Below, one piece after another: positions 1 to 9,174 of a stretch of DNA of 64,000 nt. Every line of letters starts with the position of its first letter. Positions within the stretch are counted from its first letter, which is position 1. The stretch comes from TMP-86 sp039807285. GTDB taxonomy: Bacteria > Pseudomonadota > Gammaproteobacteria > Steroidobacterales > Steroidobacteraceae. The position numbers were made by a program, and so were the translations under genes. The DNA is taken from contig JBGAGK010000004.1 in assembly GCA_044226785.1 (NCBI GenBank), positions 1 through 64,000 on the forward strand, written 5' to 3'. The notes under the pieces were generated by a model that worked only from the letters and a program-made list of their open reading frames with translations, searched no databases and was not told the DNA's origin.

Positions 1-92
1 ATCGAAACCCTTGCTTCCGGGCATCCGCGCCAGGAAGGGATTTCCGCTTCCTGATCCGGTACCTCACAGGTGAACGGCCTGGCCGGCAGGGC

Positions 93-863
93 CTACTCTT
101 CGCCTGAATCCTGCAGGCGCTCGCGGCGCCGGCGCACGAACGGGCGGGTTCCGCTGGCATAAAAGTCCAGCAGGTTCCGTGCTTCGGGGGTCGCGAAGCG
201 GTCCTGCTGCAACACCTGCTGCGCAAGCCTGCGCACGTCCCGCCCGGCTGGATCCAGTTCCCTGACCAGCACCTTGAGCTCGCGCAGGGCCTCGCGGCTG
301 ATGCTCCGGCGCCGCAGCCCAACCAGGTTGAGCCCGTGCGCGATGTTGCGCTCGCTGGCCATCATGTAGCAGGGCACATCGCAGGAAATGCGTGCGCCCC
401 CGCCGATCATGGCGGACTCGCCGATGCGACCGAACTGGTGCACCATCGCGCCACCGCCGATGAAGGCATGAGCTCCCACATGAACGTGACCGGCCAGCAA
501 TACGGCATTGGCCATCACCACCCGGTCCCCGACCACGCAGTCGTGTGCAACGTGACTTGCCGTCATGAGAAAACAGCCTGGACCGATCGCGGTCGATCCG
601 CCGGGCTGGGTGGCGCGATTGATGGTCACCTGCTCGCGGATCACCGTACCTGCCCCGATGACCACGCCGGACTCCACGCCAGGGTCGAATCGCAGATCCT
701 GCGGATCGCCGCCCAGCACGGCATGCGGATGTACCACCACGCCCTCCTCCAGCCGGCAATGCCGGGTGATGATGGCATAGGCGTGGATGACGCACCCCCG
801 GCCGAGGACCGCACCCGGTTCGACGAGGGCAGTGGGATGTATGTGTGCTTCCTGGTCAGCCAT
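93..863 (-). CDS. lpxA: LpxA-type UDP-N-acetylglucosamine O-acyltransferase
   Basis: This enzyme family transfers a 3-hydroxyacyl chain from acyl carrier protein to UDP-GlcNAc, the first step of lipid A synthesis in the cytoplasm. The 256-residue protein shows left-handed beta-helix hexapeptide repeats from about residue 8 to 180 and a helical C-terminal part. The segment AHDC (His107) matches the catalytic His of E. coli LpxA, and HQFGRIG and the DVPCYM stretch follow as in the family. The length is close to the usual 262. The gene stands alone, diverging from the amine cluster, with no lpxD, fabZ or lpxB beside it, so it may be a second, paralogous copy. The ATG start lies at 861-863. Family assignment is firm; whether this is the main LpxA is uncertain. 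Confidence 0.88.
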   Translation of the reverse strand: MADQEAHIHPTALVEPGAVLGRGCVIHAYAIITRHCRLEEGVVVHPHAVLGGDPQDLRFDPGVESGVVIGAGTVIREQVTINRATQPGGSTAIGPGCFLMTASHVAHDCVVGDRVVMANAVLLAGHVHVGAHAFIGGGAMVHQFGRIGESAMIGGGARISCDVPCYMMASERNIAHGLNLVGLRRRSISREALRELKVLVRELDPAGRDVRRLAQQVLQQDRFATPEARNLLDFYASGTRPFVRRRRERLQDSGEE

Positions 864-936
864 GCGGTCGCAACTATAACGCGAGACGGGGCCGCGGCCT
901 GCCGGGCCGGCGGACCCAGCCCCGGTTCCACGGTCA

Positions 937-954
937 AATCTGCAATCACAGATG
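937..954. promoter_or_regulatory. Candidate operator, copy 1
   Basis: An 18-base stretch here matches 14 of 18 positions of the stretch at 3142-3159, which overlaps the start codon of the PuuB-like gene. It lies just upstream of a promoter-like sequence for the aminotransferase. The GntR/FCD regulator encoded between the two copies is the obvious candidate binder, but this is inference from position and similarity only. Confidence 0.35.
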
Positions 955-955
955 C

Positions 956-984
956 TTGACGGCGGCGATGGTGACGAGTAGTTT
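956..984 (+). promoter_or_regulatory. Candidate sigma-70 promoter for the amine cluster
   Basis: TTGACG at 956-961 is followed after 17 bases by TAGTTT at 979-984, about 35 bases before the aminotransferase start. The -35 box is good and the -10 box is weak. Confidence 0.35.
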
Positions 985-1019
985 GCGCCTCATTCACCCC
1001 GCACTTGCGAAGGCCTGCC

Positions 1020-2417
1020 ATGAGCGAACCCATGAACCCATCCCGGATCAGCGAGTTGCGGCAAATGGACCTTGCCCACCATCTGCCCGCGCAGAGTGAT
1101 TATCAGGTGCAGCAGAAGCTCGGCGGCAGCCGCATCATCGTGCGCGCGCAAGGGTGCGAGATCGAAGATGCCGAAGGCCGCAGGATGCTCGATGGCATGG
1201 CCGGCCTGTGGTGCGTGAACGTCGGCTACGGGCGCAAGGAACTTGCCGAGGCGGCCTACCAGCAGATGCTGGAACTGCCGTTCTACAACACGTTTTTCAA
1301 GACGGCGACCGAGCCGGCCATCCAGCTTGCCACCGTCCTGTCCAGCCGGCTCGGTTCCGGACTCACCCATGTGTTCTTCAATGGCTCGGGCTCCGAGGCC
1401 AACGACACGGCCTTCCGGCTGGCGCGCCACTACTGGGCGTTGCAGGGACAGCCGCAGCGCAAGGTGTTCATCAGCCGCTGGAATGCCTACCACGGCTCCA
1501 CGGTTGCCGGTGCGAGTCTCGGCGGCATGAAACTCATGCACGCGCAGGGCGATCTTCCCATCCCGGGCATCGAGCATGTCATGCAGCCCTATCAGTTCGG
1601 TGAAGGGTTTGGCGAGGATCCGGAAACCTTTGCCGCCCGCGCCGCAGCTGCCATCGAGACGCGCATCCTGGAAGTCGGACCCGGGAAGGTCGCCGCCTTC
1701 ATCGGCGAACCCATCCAGGGCGCGGGCGGCGTCATCATCCCGCCACCGGGATACTGGACCCGCGTGGAGGCCATCTGCCGCAAGTACGGCATCCTGCTCG
1801 TCGCGGACGAAGTGATCTGCGGCTTCGGGCGGCTCGGCCGCTGGTTCGGGTTCCAGCACTTCGGTTTCCGGCCCGACATCGTCACCATGGCCAAGGGATT
1901 GTCCTCGGGCTATCTGCCCATCTCCGCCACTGGCGTCTCGGGCGCGATCGTCGACGTACTGAAATCCAGGGGCGGGGAATTCATCCATGGATATACCTAT
2001 TCCGGGCACCCCACGGCGGCTGCGGTTGCGCTGAAGAATCTGGAGATCATTGCGCGTGAAAAGCTGGTGGAACGCGTTGCGGAGGATGTCGGACCGTACT
2101 TCGCCAGGGCATTGGGACGTCTCAAGGATCACCCGCTGGTGGGCGAAGCGCGCTCGGTCGGCCTGATCGGCGCCATCGAGATCGTCTCGAAGAAGGGCAC
2201 CAACCAGCGCTTTGGCGGCAAGGAAGGCACGGCAGGGCCGATGGTGCGGGACCTTTGCATCAACAACGGCCTGATGGTGCGGGCGATCCGCGACAGCATC
2301 GTCATGTGCCCCCCGCTGGTCATCTCGCACGCCGAGATCGACCGGATGATCGACATCATCGAGCGCTCGCTGAAGCAAGCCGAAGCGCCGCTGCGTGCAG
2401 TCAAGGACGCCGCTTAA
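1020..2417 (+). CDS. Class III PLP aminotransferase (SpuC / omega-amine:pyruvate type)
   Basis: The protein resembles class III aminotransferases that move the terminal amino group of putrescine, beta-alanine or other omega-amines to pyruvate. It carries the PLP-phosphate region GSGSEAND, the pyridine-nitrogen Asp263 in ADEVICGFGR and the Schiff-base Lys292 in MAKGLSSG. I chose the ATG at 1020; a TTG at 1005 is also in frame. The protein is about 465 residues, usual for the family. It is the first gene of a plus-strand cluster and overlaps the GntR regulator, followed by PuuB- and PuuA-like genes, which points to amine or polyamine breakdown. The exact amine cannot be read from the sequence; putrescine is the simplest guess. 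Confidence 0.85.
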   Translation: MSEPMNPSRISELRQMDLAHHLPAQSDYQVQQKLGGSRIIVRAQGCEIEDAEGRRMLDGMAGLWCVNVGYGRKELAEAAYQQMLELPFYNTFFKTATEPAIQLATVLSSRLGSGLTHVFFNGSGSEANDTAFRLARHYWALQGQPQRKVFISRWNAYHGSTVAGASLGGMKLMHAQGDLPIPGIEHVMQPYQFGEGFGEDPETFAARAAAAIETRILEVGPGKVAAFIGEPIQGAGGVIIPPPGYWTRVEAICRKYGILLVADEVICGFGRLGRWFGFQHFGFRPDIVTMAKGLSSGYLPISATGVSGAIVDVLKSRGGEFIHGYTYSGHPTAAAVALKNLEIIAREKLVERVAEDVGPYFARALGRLKDHPLVGEARSVGLIGAIEIVSKKGTNQRFGGKEGTAGPMVRDLCINNGLMVRAIRDSIVMCPPLVISHAEIDRMIDIIERSLKQAEAPLRAVKDAA

Positions 2418-3084
2418 GCCGGCGGACCCGGAGGATCCGGCAGCAGTCACGTCGCTCCACCGTGACGTGCATGCTGAGCTCGCGCGCCGTTTCATCACCG
2501 GCCAGCTGCCGCCGGGCGGCACACTGTCCACGCGTGAACTCGCCGAAGAGCTTGGCGTCAGCCAGACACCGGTGCGCGAGGCACTGAGCCGGCTCGCCGC
2601 GGACGGAGCGGTACAGATCCGATCCAAGCGCCGCATCATCATCCCGGCCATGACGGCCGAACGGTTCTCCGATCTCCTGCGCTGCCGGGAACTGCTCGAA
2701 CCGGAAGCGGCCACGAATGCCCTGCCGCACATCGGTGCGCGCGGCCTCAAGCGCCTCGAGCAGGTCGATGCAGCCATCGGTGCGGCACTGGACTCCGGCG
2801 ACGTGAATGCCTACATGCAGGGCAACTACGATTTCCACTTCTGCATCTACCGGGCGCAACCCCGCCCCACCCTGATCCGCCTGATCGAGACCCTGTGGCT
2901 GCAGTTCGGGCCTTACATGCGGGTGGTATATGGCCGTGTCGGCACGGCACGGCTGGTCGATCAGCATGAAATGGCCATCGCTGCCATCCGCGCAGGCAAT
3001 GGCAGCGCCCTGGCAGGCGCCATCCTGGCCGACATCCGCGACGGCATGGGGCTGATCGGGCAAAGCGGCTTCGGTTCCCCCTGA
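2395..3084 (+). CDS. GntR-family regulator, FCD (FadR-like) subfamily
   Basis: This DNA-binding regulator of 229 residues has an N-terminal winged helix-turn-helix at about residues 18-80, including the typical GVSQTPVREALSRL recognition region, and a C-terminal helical FCD domain that in this family senses a small acid or amine-derived ligand. The GTG start at 2395 overlaps the end of the aminotransferase by 23 bases, so the two are probably co-translated. Its place inside the amine cluster suggests it controls that cluster. Two similar 18-base stretches, at 937-954 and 3142-3159, are candidate binding sites. Whether it represses or activates, and its ligand, are unknown. Confidence 0.87.
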   Translation: MQSRTPLKPADPEDPAAVTSLHRDVHAELARRFITGQLPPGGTLSTRELAEELGVSQTPVREALSRLAADGAVQIRSKRRIIIPAMTAERFSDLLRCRELLEPEAATNALPHIGARGLKRLEQVDAAIGAALDSGDVNAYMQGNYDFHFCIYRAQPRPTLIRLIETLWLQFGPYMRVVYGRVGTARLVDQHEMAIAAIRAGNGSALAGAILADIRDGMGLIGQSGFGSP

Positions 3085-3141
3085 ACCCCTCATCCTGCGG
3101 CGGATTCGCCTGCCGCGCCCGGCTGGTGTATGCTCATCTCA

Positions 3142-3159
3142 AACCTGTGATCACACATG
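3142..3159. promoter_or_regulatory. Candidate operator, copy 2, over the puuB start
   Basis: This stretch contains the perfect 10-base palindrome TGTGATCACA at 3146-3155 and runs into the ATG of the PuuB-like gene. It matches 14 of 18 positions with 937-954 upstream of the aminotransferase. Binding here could block translation start or an internal promoter. The core also resembles a shortened CRP half-site pair. Confidence 0.35.
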
Positions 3160-4467
3160 ACAGAACATCGCCGCAATCCTCTGCTGCCGAGCACCGATCA
3201 CGCGCCGTCGTATTACGCGGCCAGCGTGGGCGAGCTGCCGGCCTGGCCCTCGTTGGCCGAAGACACCCGCGCCGAAACCTGCATCATCGGCGGCGGTTTC
3301 GCGGGTCTTTCAGCCGCGCTGCACCTGGCCGTGCGCGGCCGCAAGGTGGTCCTGCTGGAACAGTCCCGGCTGGGGTGGGGCGCCTCGGGCCGTAACGGCG
3401 GGCAGGTTCATGTGGGCATGCGCCGCGAGCAGCCCTGGCTCGAGCGCAAACTCGGACCGGCCGATGCCCGTCACCTGTGGGAGCTGGCCCTGGATGCCCG
3501 TGAGCATCTCGATGCGACGTGCCGGCGGCATGCCATCGACTGTGACTTTCGCCCGGGACTCCTGCACACCAATCACAAGGAACGTTTCACCGAAGAGACC
3601 CGGCACCACGTCGAGCACCTGCGCCAGACCTACGGCTACGAGCACATCCGCTTCGTCGATCGGGACGAGGTACGTTCACTGGTGGCCTCCCGGGACTATT
3701 ACAGCGGCGCACTGGATGCCCGCGGCGGACACCTGCATCCGCTGAAACTGGCGCTGGGCCTTGCGAAAGCAGCGCAAGGCGCGGGCGCCCGGCTTCACGA
3801 AGGCACTGAAGTGGTCTCGGTACGGCGCGAGTCCTCGGCCTGGCGGGTACAGACGAACAGATCCAGCGTGCGCGCCGATCAGGTGGTGCTGGCCTGCAAT
3901 GGCTACCTGCGCGGCATCTCGCGCGAGGTCGAGGCGCATGTCATGCCCATCAACAATTTCGTCGCCGTCACCGAGCCGCTGGGCAGGGAACGGGCTCTCG
4001 GCCTGATCCGTGATGGACTGGCAGTGGCCGATTCGCGCTTCGTCGTGAACTACTTCCGCATGACCGTCGATCATCGCCTGCTGTTCGGCGGCGGCGAGAA
4101 CTATCGCTACAGTTTTCCGCACGACATCCGCGCGTTCGTCCGCAAGCATGTGCTGCAGGTGTTCCCGCAACTGGCGGACGTGCGTTTCGATCACGGCTGG
4201 GGCGGCACGCTGGCCATCACACCTTCACGGATGCCTTACATCCGCGAACTGGAACCCGGATTCTTCAACCTCAGCGGCTTCTCCGGCCTCGGCGTGGTGC
4301 TGGCGCCGTACGCGGGCAAGATCCTGGCCGACGCCCTGCACGGCGAACGCGCCCGATTCGACCTGCTGGCGCGGGTACCCGTGCCCCGATTCCCCGGCGG
4401 CCCGGCCCTGCGATGGCCGACGCTGGTGGCTGCAATGTCGCTGTACGCGTTGCGTGACCGGATATGA
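3157..4467 (+). CDS. puuB: FAD-dependent amine oxidase, gamma-glutamylputrescine oxidase-like (DAO family)
   Basis: This 436-residue flavoprotein belongs to the D-amino-acid-oxidase (DAO) family. The FAD-binding Rossmann motif IIGGGFAGLSAA lies at about residues 45-57, preceded by an N-terminal extension with SYYAAS and followed by GWGASGRNGGQ, both typical of PuuB-like enzymes. The C-terminal SGFSGLGVVLAPYAGK segment closes the FAD site. PuuB oxidises gamma-glutamylputrescine to the aldehyde, releasing ammonia and peroxide. The next gene is a PuuA-like ligase 28 bases downstream, which supports a gamma-glutamylation route. No PuuC aldehyde dehydrogenase or PuuD hydrolase lies in the window. 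The family is clear; the substrate may be another amine. Confidence 0.78.
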   Translation: MTEHRRNPLLPSTDHAPSYYAASVGELPAWPSLAEDTRAETCIIGGGFAGLSAALHLAVRGRKVVLLEQSRLGWGASGRNGGQVHVGMRREQPWLERKLGPADARHLWELALDAREHLDATCRRHAIDCDFRPGLLHTNHKERFTEETRHHVEHLRQTYGYEHIRFVDRDEVRSLVASRDYYSGALDARGGHLHPLKLALGLAKAAQGAGARLHEGTEVVSVRRESSAWRVQTNRSSVRADQVVLACNGYLRGISREVEAHVMPINNFVAVTEPLGRERALGLIRDGLAVADSRFVVNYFRMTVDHRLLFGGGENYRYSFPHDIRAFVRKHVLQVFPQLADVRFDHGWGGTLAITPSRMPYIRELEPGFFNLSGFSGLGVVLAPYAGKILADALHGERARFDLLARVPVPRFPGGPALRWPTLVAAMSLYALRDRI

Positions 4468-4495
4468 AAACGGCAATCCAATGGGGAGTATCGAC

Positions 4496-5863
4496 ATGAA
4501 ATCCGATTCAACGACGGGCGGTCCGGTATCGGACTGGACCGAGTTCATCCGCGCGAATCCCGACATCAAGGCGCTGGATGCCTTCATCATGGACGTCAAC
4601 GGGCATGCCCTGGGCAAGCGGTTGCCTCTGGCTGATGCGTCGACTGCCTTCCGCGACGGTGTGCAGTTCTCGGCCTGCGCGCTGGTATCCGACACCCGCG
4701 GCCTGGGGCACAACGTTCAGGGCATGGGGGGCTCGGATGGCGACCCCGATGCGACGGCGCTGCCGATGAGCGGCACGCTGTGCCGCGCCCCCTGGACACA
4801 TGCGCCCACGGCGCAGGTGCAATGCGACATGCGCGACCTTCAGCACCGCAAGCCCCTGTGGTTCGATCCGAGGCTGATCCTCGCGAGCGTCGTCGACCAG
4901 TGCCGCGCCGCCGGCATACATCCCGTGGTGGCCTGCGAACTCGAGTTCTACCTGATCGATCCGCGCCGGACGCCCGCTGGCGGCATCGCACTGGCGGCTC
5001 CGGGCCCTGGCGCAAGCCCGCCCCGCCGCGCGATGAACCTGTCGCTGGAAGCCGTGGAAGCACAGGCCGTATTCCTGAGCCGCGTGGACGAAGCCGCCGT
5101 GGCACAGGGCATCCCGGTGTGCGGTTCAGTGGCCGAGTACGGCATCGGCCAGTTCGAGGTCAACCTGCATCATGTGACCGATCCGTTGCAGGCGGCCGAT
5201 CATGCCGTGCTGCTGCAACGCCTGGTCAAGGGCGTGGCCCAGTCGCTGGGCATGCAGGCCACGTTCATGGCCAAGCCATTCATCGACCAGCCGGGCAGCG
5301 GTCTGCACGTCCATGTCAGCGCCAACGATTCCCGCGGCGTGAACCGCTTCGGCAGCGAGGGGGGTGAACAACTGTTGCAGCAGGCCATTGCCGGCATGCA
5401 GGCGCTGATGTTCGACAGCATCGGCCTGTGCGCACCCAACCTGAATTCCCACCGGCGCTACCTCGGTCCCTTCGTTCCAACCACCCGTGACTGGGGCCAC
5501 AACAATCGCAGCGTCGCCTTCCGCGTGCCGGCCGCTGAAGGCAAAGGGCGCCGGGTCGAGCATCGCGTTGCGGGCGCCGATGCCAGCCCGCACATGGTGG
5601 TCGCGGTGGTGCTCGCATCGGTCCTGCACGGCATCACCCAGCGGTTGACCGCCACCGAGCCGGTGACGGGTCGGGTGAAGCGGCCCGAGCAGCAGGATTT
5701 CCCGGTCGGTGCACTGGCCGCGCTGGCGCGCACCCAGGATTCGCCTCTCCTGTCCCGATATTTCCCCGAGCGATTCCTGAAGCTGTTCGCCGAACTGAAG
5801 CAGAAGGAACACGCAGCCGTGATGGAAGGCATTTTTCCGGTGGAATATGATTTCTATCTATGA
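4496..5863 (+). CDS. puuA: Glutamine-synthetase-family gamma-glutamyl-amine ligase (PuuA-like)
   Basis: This 455-residue member of the glutamine synthetase family is expected to use ATP to join glutamate to an amine. It shows the N-terminal beta-grasp (about residues 15-110), the GQFEVNL metal and ATP region, the HVHVS segment, and the late NNRSVAFRVP and VEHRVAGADA motifs in family order. The last of these reads ADASP where ADANP is usual. A longer open frame extends upstream, but GGGGAG at 4483-4488, seven bases before the ATG at 4496, selects this start. It follows the PuuB-like oxidase, and its stop overlaps the start of the FadB-like gene as ATGA, so ligation, oxidation and a CoA-linked step are probably co-expressed. 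Confidence 0.8.
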   Translation: MKSDSTTGGPVSDWTEFIRANPDIKALDAFIMDVNGHALGKRLPLADASTAFRDGVQFSACALVSDTRGLGHNVQGMGGSDGDPDATALPMSGTLCRAPWTHAPTAQVQCDMRDLQHRKPLWFDPRLILASVVDQCRAAGIHPVVACELEFYLIDPRRTPAGGIALAAPGPGASPPRRAMNLSLEAVEAQAVFLSRVDEAAVAQGIPVCGSVAEYGIGQFEVNLHHVTDPLQAADHAVLLQRLVKGVAQSLGMQATFMAKPFIDQPGSGLHVHVSANDSRGVNRFGSEGGEQLLQQAIAGMQALMFDSIGLCAPNLNSHRRYLGPFVPTTRDWGHNNRSVAFRVPAAEGKGRRVEHRVAGADASPHMVVAVVLASVLHGITQRLTATEPVTGRVKRPEQQDFPVGALAALARTQDSPLLSRYFPERFLKLFAELKQKEHAAVMEGIFPVEYDFYL

Positions 5864-7983
5864 CCCAGGAATCTGCCCAGCGCATCCCGCTGCATTACCG
5901 CCAGGACGGTGAAGTCGCCGTCCTGGTCATCGACAATCCGCCCGTCAATGCGATGGGCACGGCCGTGCGAGATGCCATCGTCGAGGCGATGGCGCGCGCC
6001 GCAGCTGACCCGGCGATTCGAGCCATCATCCTGATCGGCGCGGGGCGCACCTTCATCGCCGGGGCAGACATCCGCGAGTTCAGTGCACAGGCCGGTGGCT
6101 ATGACAGTCGGGCACCCTATGATGCCGTGGATGCATCCGGCAAGCTCACAGTAGCGGCCCTGCATGGCACCGCGCTGGGTGGGGGCCTGGAGATCGCGAT
6201 GTGCTGTCATCACCGCGTAGCCCTGGCGAGTGCCCGCGTCGGCCTGCCGGAAGTCCTGCTGGGCGTATTGCCAGGCGCGGGCGGCACGCAACGCCTGCCT
6301 CGGCTGACAGGCGCGGCCACCGCTCTGGAACTGATCACCCAGGGCACCCACATTCCGGCACCGCGTGCCCTGGAACTGGGCATCATCGATGCACTGGTCC
6401 CGGGCCAGGACTTCGACGAACTGCTGGCCGGCGCGCTGGACTTTGCCCGTCGACGGCTGGGCAGCCGCGAGCCGCTGCACCGCATCCGTGAATCCCGGGG
6501 GAAACTTGCGGGGACGGACCTGTCGATATTCAAGGCATTCCGTGAGCGCAATGCGAAGAAATGGACCGGCCTGCTGGCACCAGGGCGGATCGTGGACTGC
6601 ATCGAAGCCGCCGCCACCCGACCATGGGAGGAAGGCTATGCGCTGGAACGAAAATTTTTCGAGGAATGCCGCGCCAGCCCGCAGAGAGCTGCGCTTTCGC
6701 ATGTGTTCTTCGCCGAGCGCGAAGCCGCCAGGATCCCGGGCAGCGGCGCCGACATTCGCCCGAAGACCATCGATCGCGTGGCCATCGTCGGTGCCGGCAC
6801 CATGGGCGGCGGCATTGCCATGGCCTTCGCCAACCGTGGCATTCCGGTGACACAGCTGGAAATGTCCGCCGAGGCGCTTCAGCGCGGACGTACCACGATG
6901 CAGCGCAACTACGAGACTTCGGTGTCACGCGGCAGCATGACCCGGGAGGCAGCCGATGCGAACCTGGCGCGCATCACCGGCACCCTGGATTACCAGGATC
7001 TGCATGACTGCGACCTGGTGATCGAGGCCGTGTTCGAGGACCTGGCCGTCAAGCGTGAGGTGTTTGGCCGGCTCGATGCCGTGGTGAAACCCGGCGCCAT
7101 CCTGGCCAGCAACACATCCACCATCGACATCGATCTCATCGCCTCCGCAACTTCCCGCCCGGAAGCAGTGGTGGGACTGCACTTCTTCTCCCCCGCCAAC
7201 GTGATGAAGCTGCTGGAGGTGGTGCGCGGGGCGAAATCCTCCCCGCAGACCCTGGCCAGTTCGATGGCGCTGGCAAAGCGCATCGGCAAGGTGGCGGTGC
7301 TGGCGGGAAACTGCGATGGGTTCATCGGCAACCGGATTCTGGCGAACTACGCACGCGAAGCCGAGTTCCTGCTGGAGGAAGGCGCCACACCCTGGCAGGT
7401 CGATGGGGCACTGAAGGCCTTCGGGCTGCCGATGGGCATTTTCCTCATGCGCGACATGGCGGGTCTGGACATCGGCTGGCGCGTACGCCAGCGGCGTGAG
7501 GCCACACGCGACAAGAGCCTGCGCCACACCAGTTTCCCGGATCGCATCTGCGAGCAGGGCCGGTTCGGCCAGAAGACCGGCGCCGGCTATTACCGCTATG
7601 AGGGACGCGAAGCATCTCCCGACACCGAAATCGAAAAGCTTATCGCCGAATCCGCAGCGGCAGCCGGCATCCAGCGCAAGCCGGTCAGCGATGAGCAGAT
7701 CGTCCGACGCATCCTGACTGCCATGGTGTACGAGGGCGCGAAAATCCTGCAGGAGGGCTTTGCCAGCCGTGCCTCGGACATCGATGTCACCTATGTATAT
7801 GGTTACGGCTTTCCGCGATACCGCGGCGGGCCGATGTTCTGGGCCGAGCAGCAGGGACTTGCGAACGTGCACGAATGGGCACAGGAGTATTACCGCGTCC
7901 ATGGCGGACATTGGAAACCAGTGGCGCTGCTGGAAAGAGCCGCAGCGGGCGGAAGCTGGAAAGCCGCTCTGGGCGATCGCTGA
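5860..7983 (+). CDS. Bifunctional enoyl-CoA hydratase / 3-hydroxyacyl-CoA dehydrogenase (FadB/FadJ-like)
   Basis: This 707-residue enzyme combines two beta-oxidation steps. The N-terminal crotonase domain (about residues 10-200) has the oxyanion-hole segment FIAGADIREF and the two acidic catalytic positions in GGGLEIAM and LPEVLLGVLPGAGGTQ. The NAD-binding domain starts at residue 308 with GAGTMGGG, and the dehydrogenase His441 sits in GLHFFSP. A C-terminal helical domain repeats the KTGAGYYRY element. No thiolase subunit (FadA) lies next to it. The start overlaps the ligase stop (ATGA). Its place after amine-catabolism genes suggests that a carbon skeleton freed from an amine is handled as a CoA ester; the substrate is unknown. 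Confidence 0.9.
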   Translation: MTQESAQRIPLHYRQDGEVAVLVIDNPPVNAMGTAVRDAIVEAMARAAADPAIRAIILIGAGRTFIAGADIREFSAQAGGYDSRAPYDAVDASGKLTVAALHGTALGGGLEIAMCCHHRVALASARVGLPEVLLGVLPGAGGTQRLPRLTGAATALELITQGTHIPAPRALELGIIDALVPGQDFDELLAGALDFARRRLGSREPLHRIRESRGKLAGTDLSIFKAFRERNAKKWTGLLAPGRIVDCIEAAATRPWEEGYALERKFFEECRASPQRAALSHVFFAEREAARIPGSGADIRPKTIDRVAIVGAGTMGGGIAMAFANRGIPVTQLEMSAEALQRGRTTMQRNYETSVSRGSMTREAADANLARITGTLDYQDLHDCDLVIEAVFEDLAVKREVFGRLDAVVKPGAILASNTSTIDIDLIASATSRPEAVVGLHFFSPANVMKLLEVVRGAKSSPQTLASSMALAKRIGKVAVLAGNCDGFIGNRILANYAREAEFLLEEGATPWQVDGALKAFGLPMGIFLMRDMAGLDIGWRVRQRREATRDKSLRHTSFPDRICEQGRFGQKTGAGYYRYEGREASPDTEIEKLIAESAAAAGIQRKPVSDEQIVRRILTAMVYEGAKILQEGFASRASDIDVTYVYGYGFPRYRGGPMFWAEQQGLANVHEWAQEYYRVHGGHWKPVALLERAAAGGSWKAALGDR

Positions 7984-7988
7984 TCCGG

Positions 7989-9077
7989 ATGGCCGATGGA
8001 GCGCTTCAGGGTGTGCGCGTGCTGGAGTTCGCCGGCATCGGACCTGCACCCTTCGTCTGCATGCTGTTCGCCGACATGGGCGCCGATGTCGTTCGCATCG
8101 ACCGCCCCGGATACACACCCGATGCGGGCGAGGCCATCCTGTTGCGCGGGCGGCGTTCCATCGCACTGGACCTGAAGCACCCGCAGGGTCTTGCCACCGC
8201 CCGGGATCTGGCGCGGCGCGCAGACTTGCTGGTCGAGGGTTACCGGCCCGGCGTCATGGAACGGCTCGGCCTGGGCCCGCAGACCCTGCTGGGCGATAAT
8301 CCGAAGCTGGTCTACGGCCGCATGACCGGCTGGGGGCAGAGCGGGCCACTGTCAGGCGTCGCTGGACATGACATCAATTACCTGGCCATCACCGGCGCCC
8401 TGCACGCCATCGGCACGGAAGACAAGCCCGTGCCGCCGTTGAATCTCGTAGGAGATTTCGGCGGCGGCGCCGTGCTGCTGGCCTTCGGCATGCTGGCGGC
8501 GCTCACCCATGCGCGCGCGGGCGGTCAGGGGCAGGTGGTGGACTGCGGCATGTGCGATGGCACGCCCCTGTTGCTTGCGATGCAGCTGTCGATGCTCGCG
8601 CGGGGCCAGTGGCGTGACCAGCGGCGAAGCAATCTGCTTGACGGCGGAGCGCCGTTCTACGACACCTACTGTTGTGCCGATGGACGATGGATCGCGGTTG
8701 GCGCCCTCGAGCCGAGGTTCTTCGCGTTGCTTGCCGAAGGGACTGGTCTTTCGCGCGAGGAATTCCCCGACCATCTGGATCGCGCCACATGGCCTGCCAT
8801 GCGCGCCGCGTTCACCCGCATTTTCGCCAGCCGGACCCGGGAAGACTGGTGCCGCCTGTTCGAGGGTACCGATGCGTGCGTCTCACCGGTGCTGACCCTG
8901 ACCGAGGCTCCCGATCATCCTCACCATATCGCGCGCGGAACCTTCGCCCGGGTCGATGGACTCATGCAGGCGATCCCCGCGCCACGCCTGTCTTCAACGC
9001 CGGGGATGGTGGGCACACCTGCGCGCCCGACCGGTGCCGATGAGGTCGGCATTCGACGCGACTGGCTCGGGCAGTGA
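7989..9077 (+). CDS. CaiB/BaiF CoA-transferase family protein (alpha-methylacyl-CoA racemase-like)
   Basis: This protein of about 362 residues belongs to the class III CoA-transferase family, which also includes alpha-methylacyl-CoA racemase. The start region GVRVLEFAGIGPAPF, the GRMTGWGQSGP segment and GHDINYLAITGALH are characteristic of the racemase branch, as is the length. The aspartate in VDCGMCDG fits the catalytic position. The ATG at 7989 lies five bases after the FadB-like stop; a longer in-frame extension to 7875 overlaps that gene and is less likely. In this cluster it may epimerise a 2-methyl-branched acyl-CoA or move CoA onto the acid for the FadB-like enzyme. Racemase is favoured, not proven. 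Confidence 0.85.
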   Translation: MADGALQGVRVLEFAGIGPAPFVCMLFADMGADVVRIDRPGYTPDAGEAILLRGRRSIALDLKHPQGLATARDLARRADLLVEGYRPGVMERLGLGPQTLLGDNPKLVYGRMTGWGQSGPLSGVAGHDINYLAITGALHAIGTEDKPVPPLNLVGDFGGGAVLLAFGMLAALTHARAGGQGQVVDCGMCDGTPLLLAMQLSMLARGQWRDQRRSNLLDGGAPFYDTYCCADGRWIAVGALEPRFFALLAEGTGLSREEFPDHLDRATWPAMRAAFTRIFASRTREDWCRLFEGTDACVSPVLTLTEAPDHPHHIARGTFARVDGLMQAIPAPRLSSTPGMVGTPARPTGADEVGIRRDWLGQ

Positions 9078-9174
9078 TCGTCCGCGAAGTCGATCGGGCC
9101 GGCGCGGTGCATCCGGTGACCCGGGCCGCACTGCCGGTGTGCGAACATCGGTCTCAGCACCAGCACCATGCACC

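Noticed and set aside
31..51. Hairpin AGGAAG/CTTCCT downstream of lpxA.
   Set aside because: Weak six-base stem with a long loop and no T run; not supported as a terminator.
990..2777. A minus-strand frame of nearly 600 codons opposite the aminotransferase.
   Set aside because: It has no domain and no ribosome site, and mirrors the codon pattern of the aminotransferase on the other strand.
4148..4495. An N-terminal extension of the PuuA-like ligase by 116 codons.
   Set aside because: It overlaps puuB in another frame, has no family resemblance, and the ribosome site before 4496 fixes the later start.
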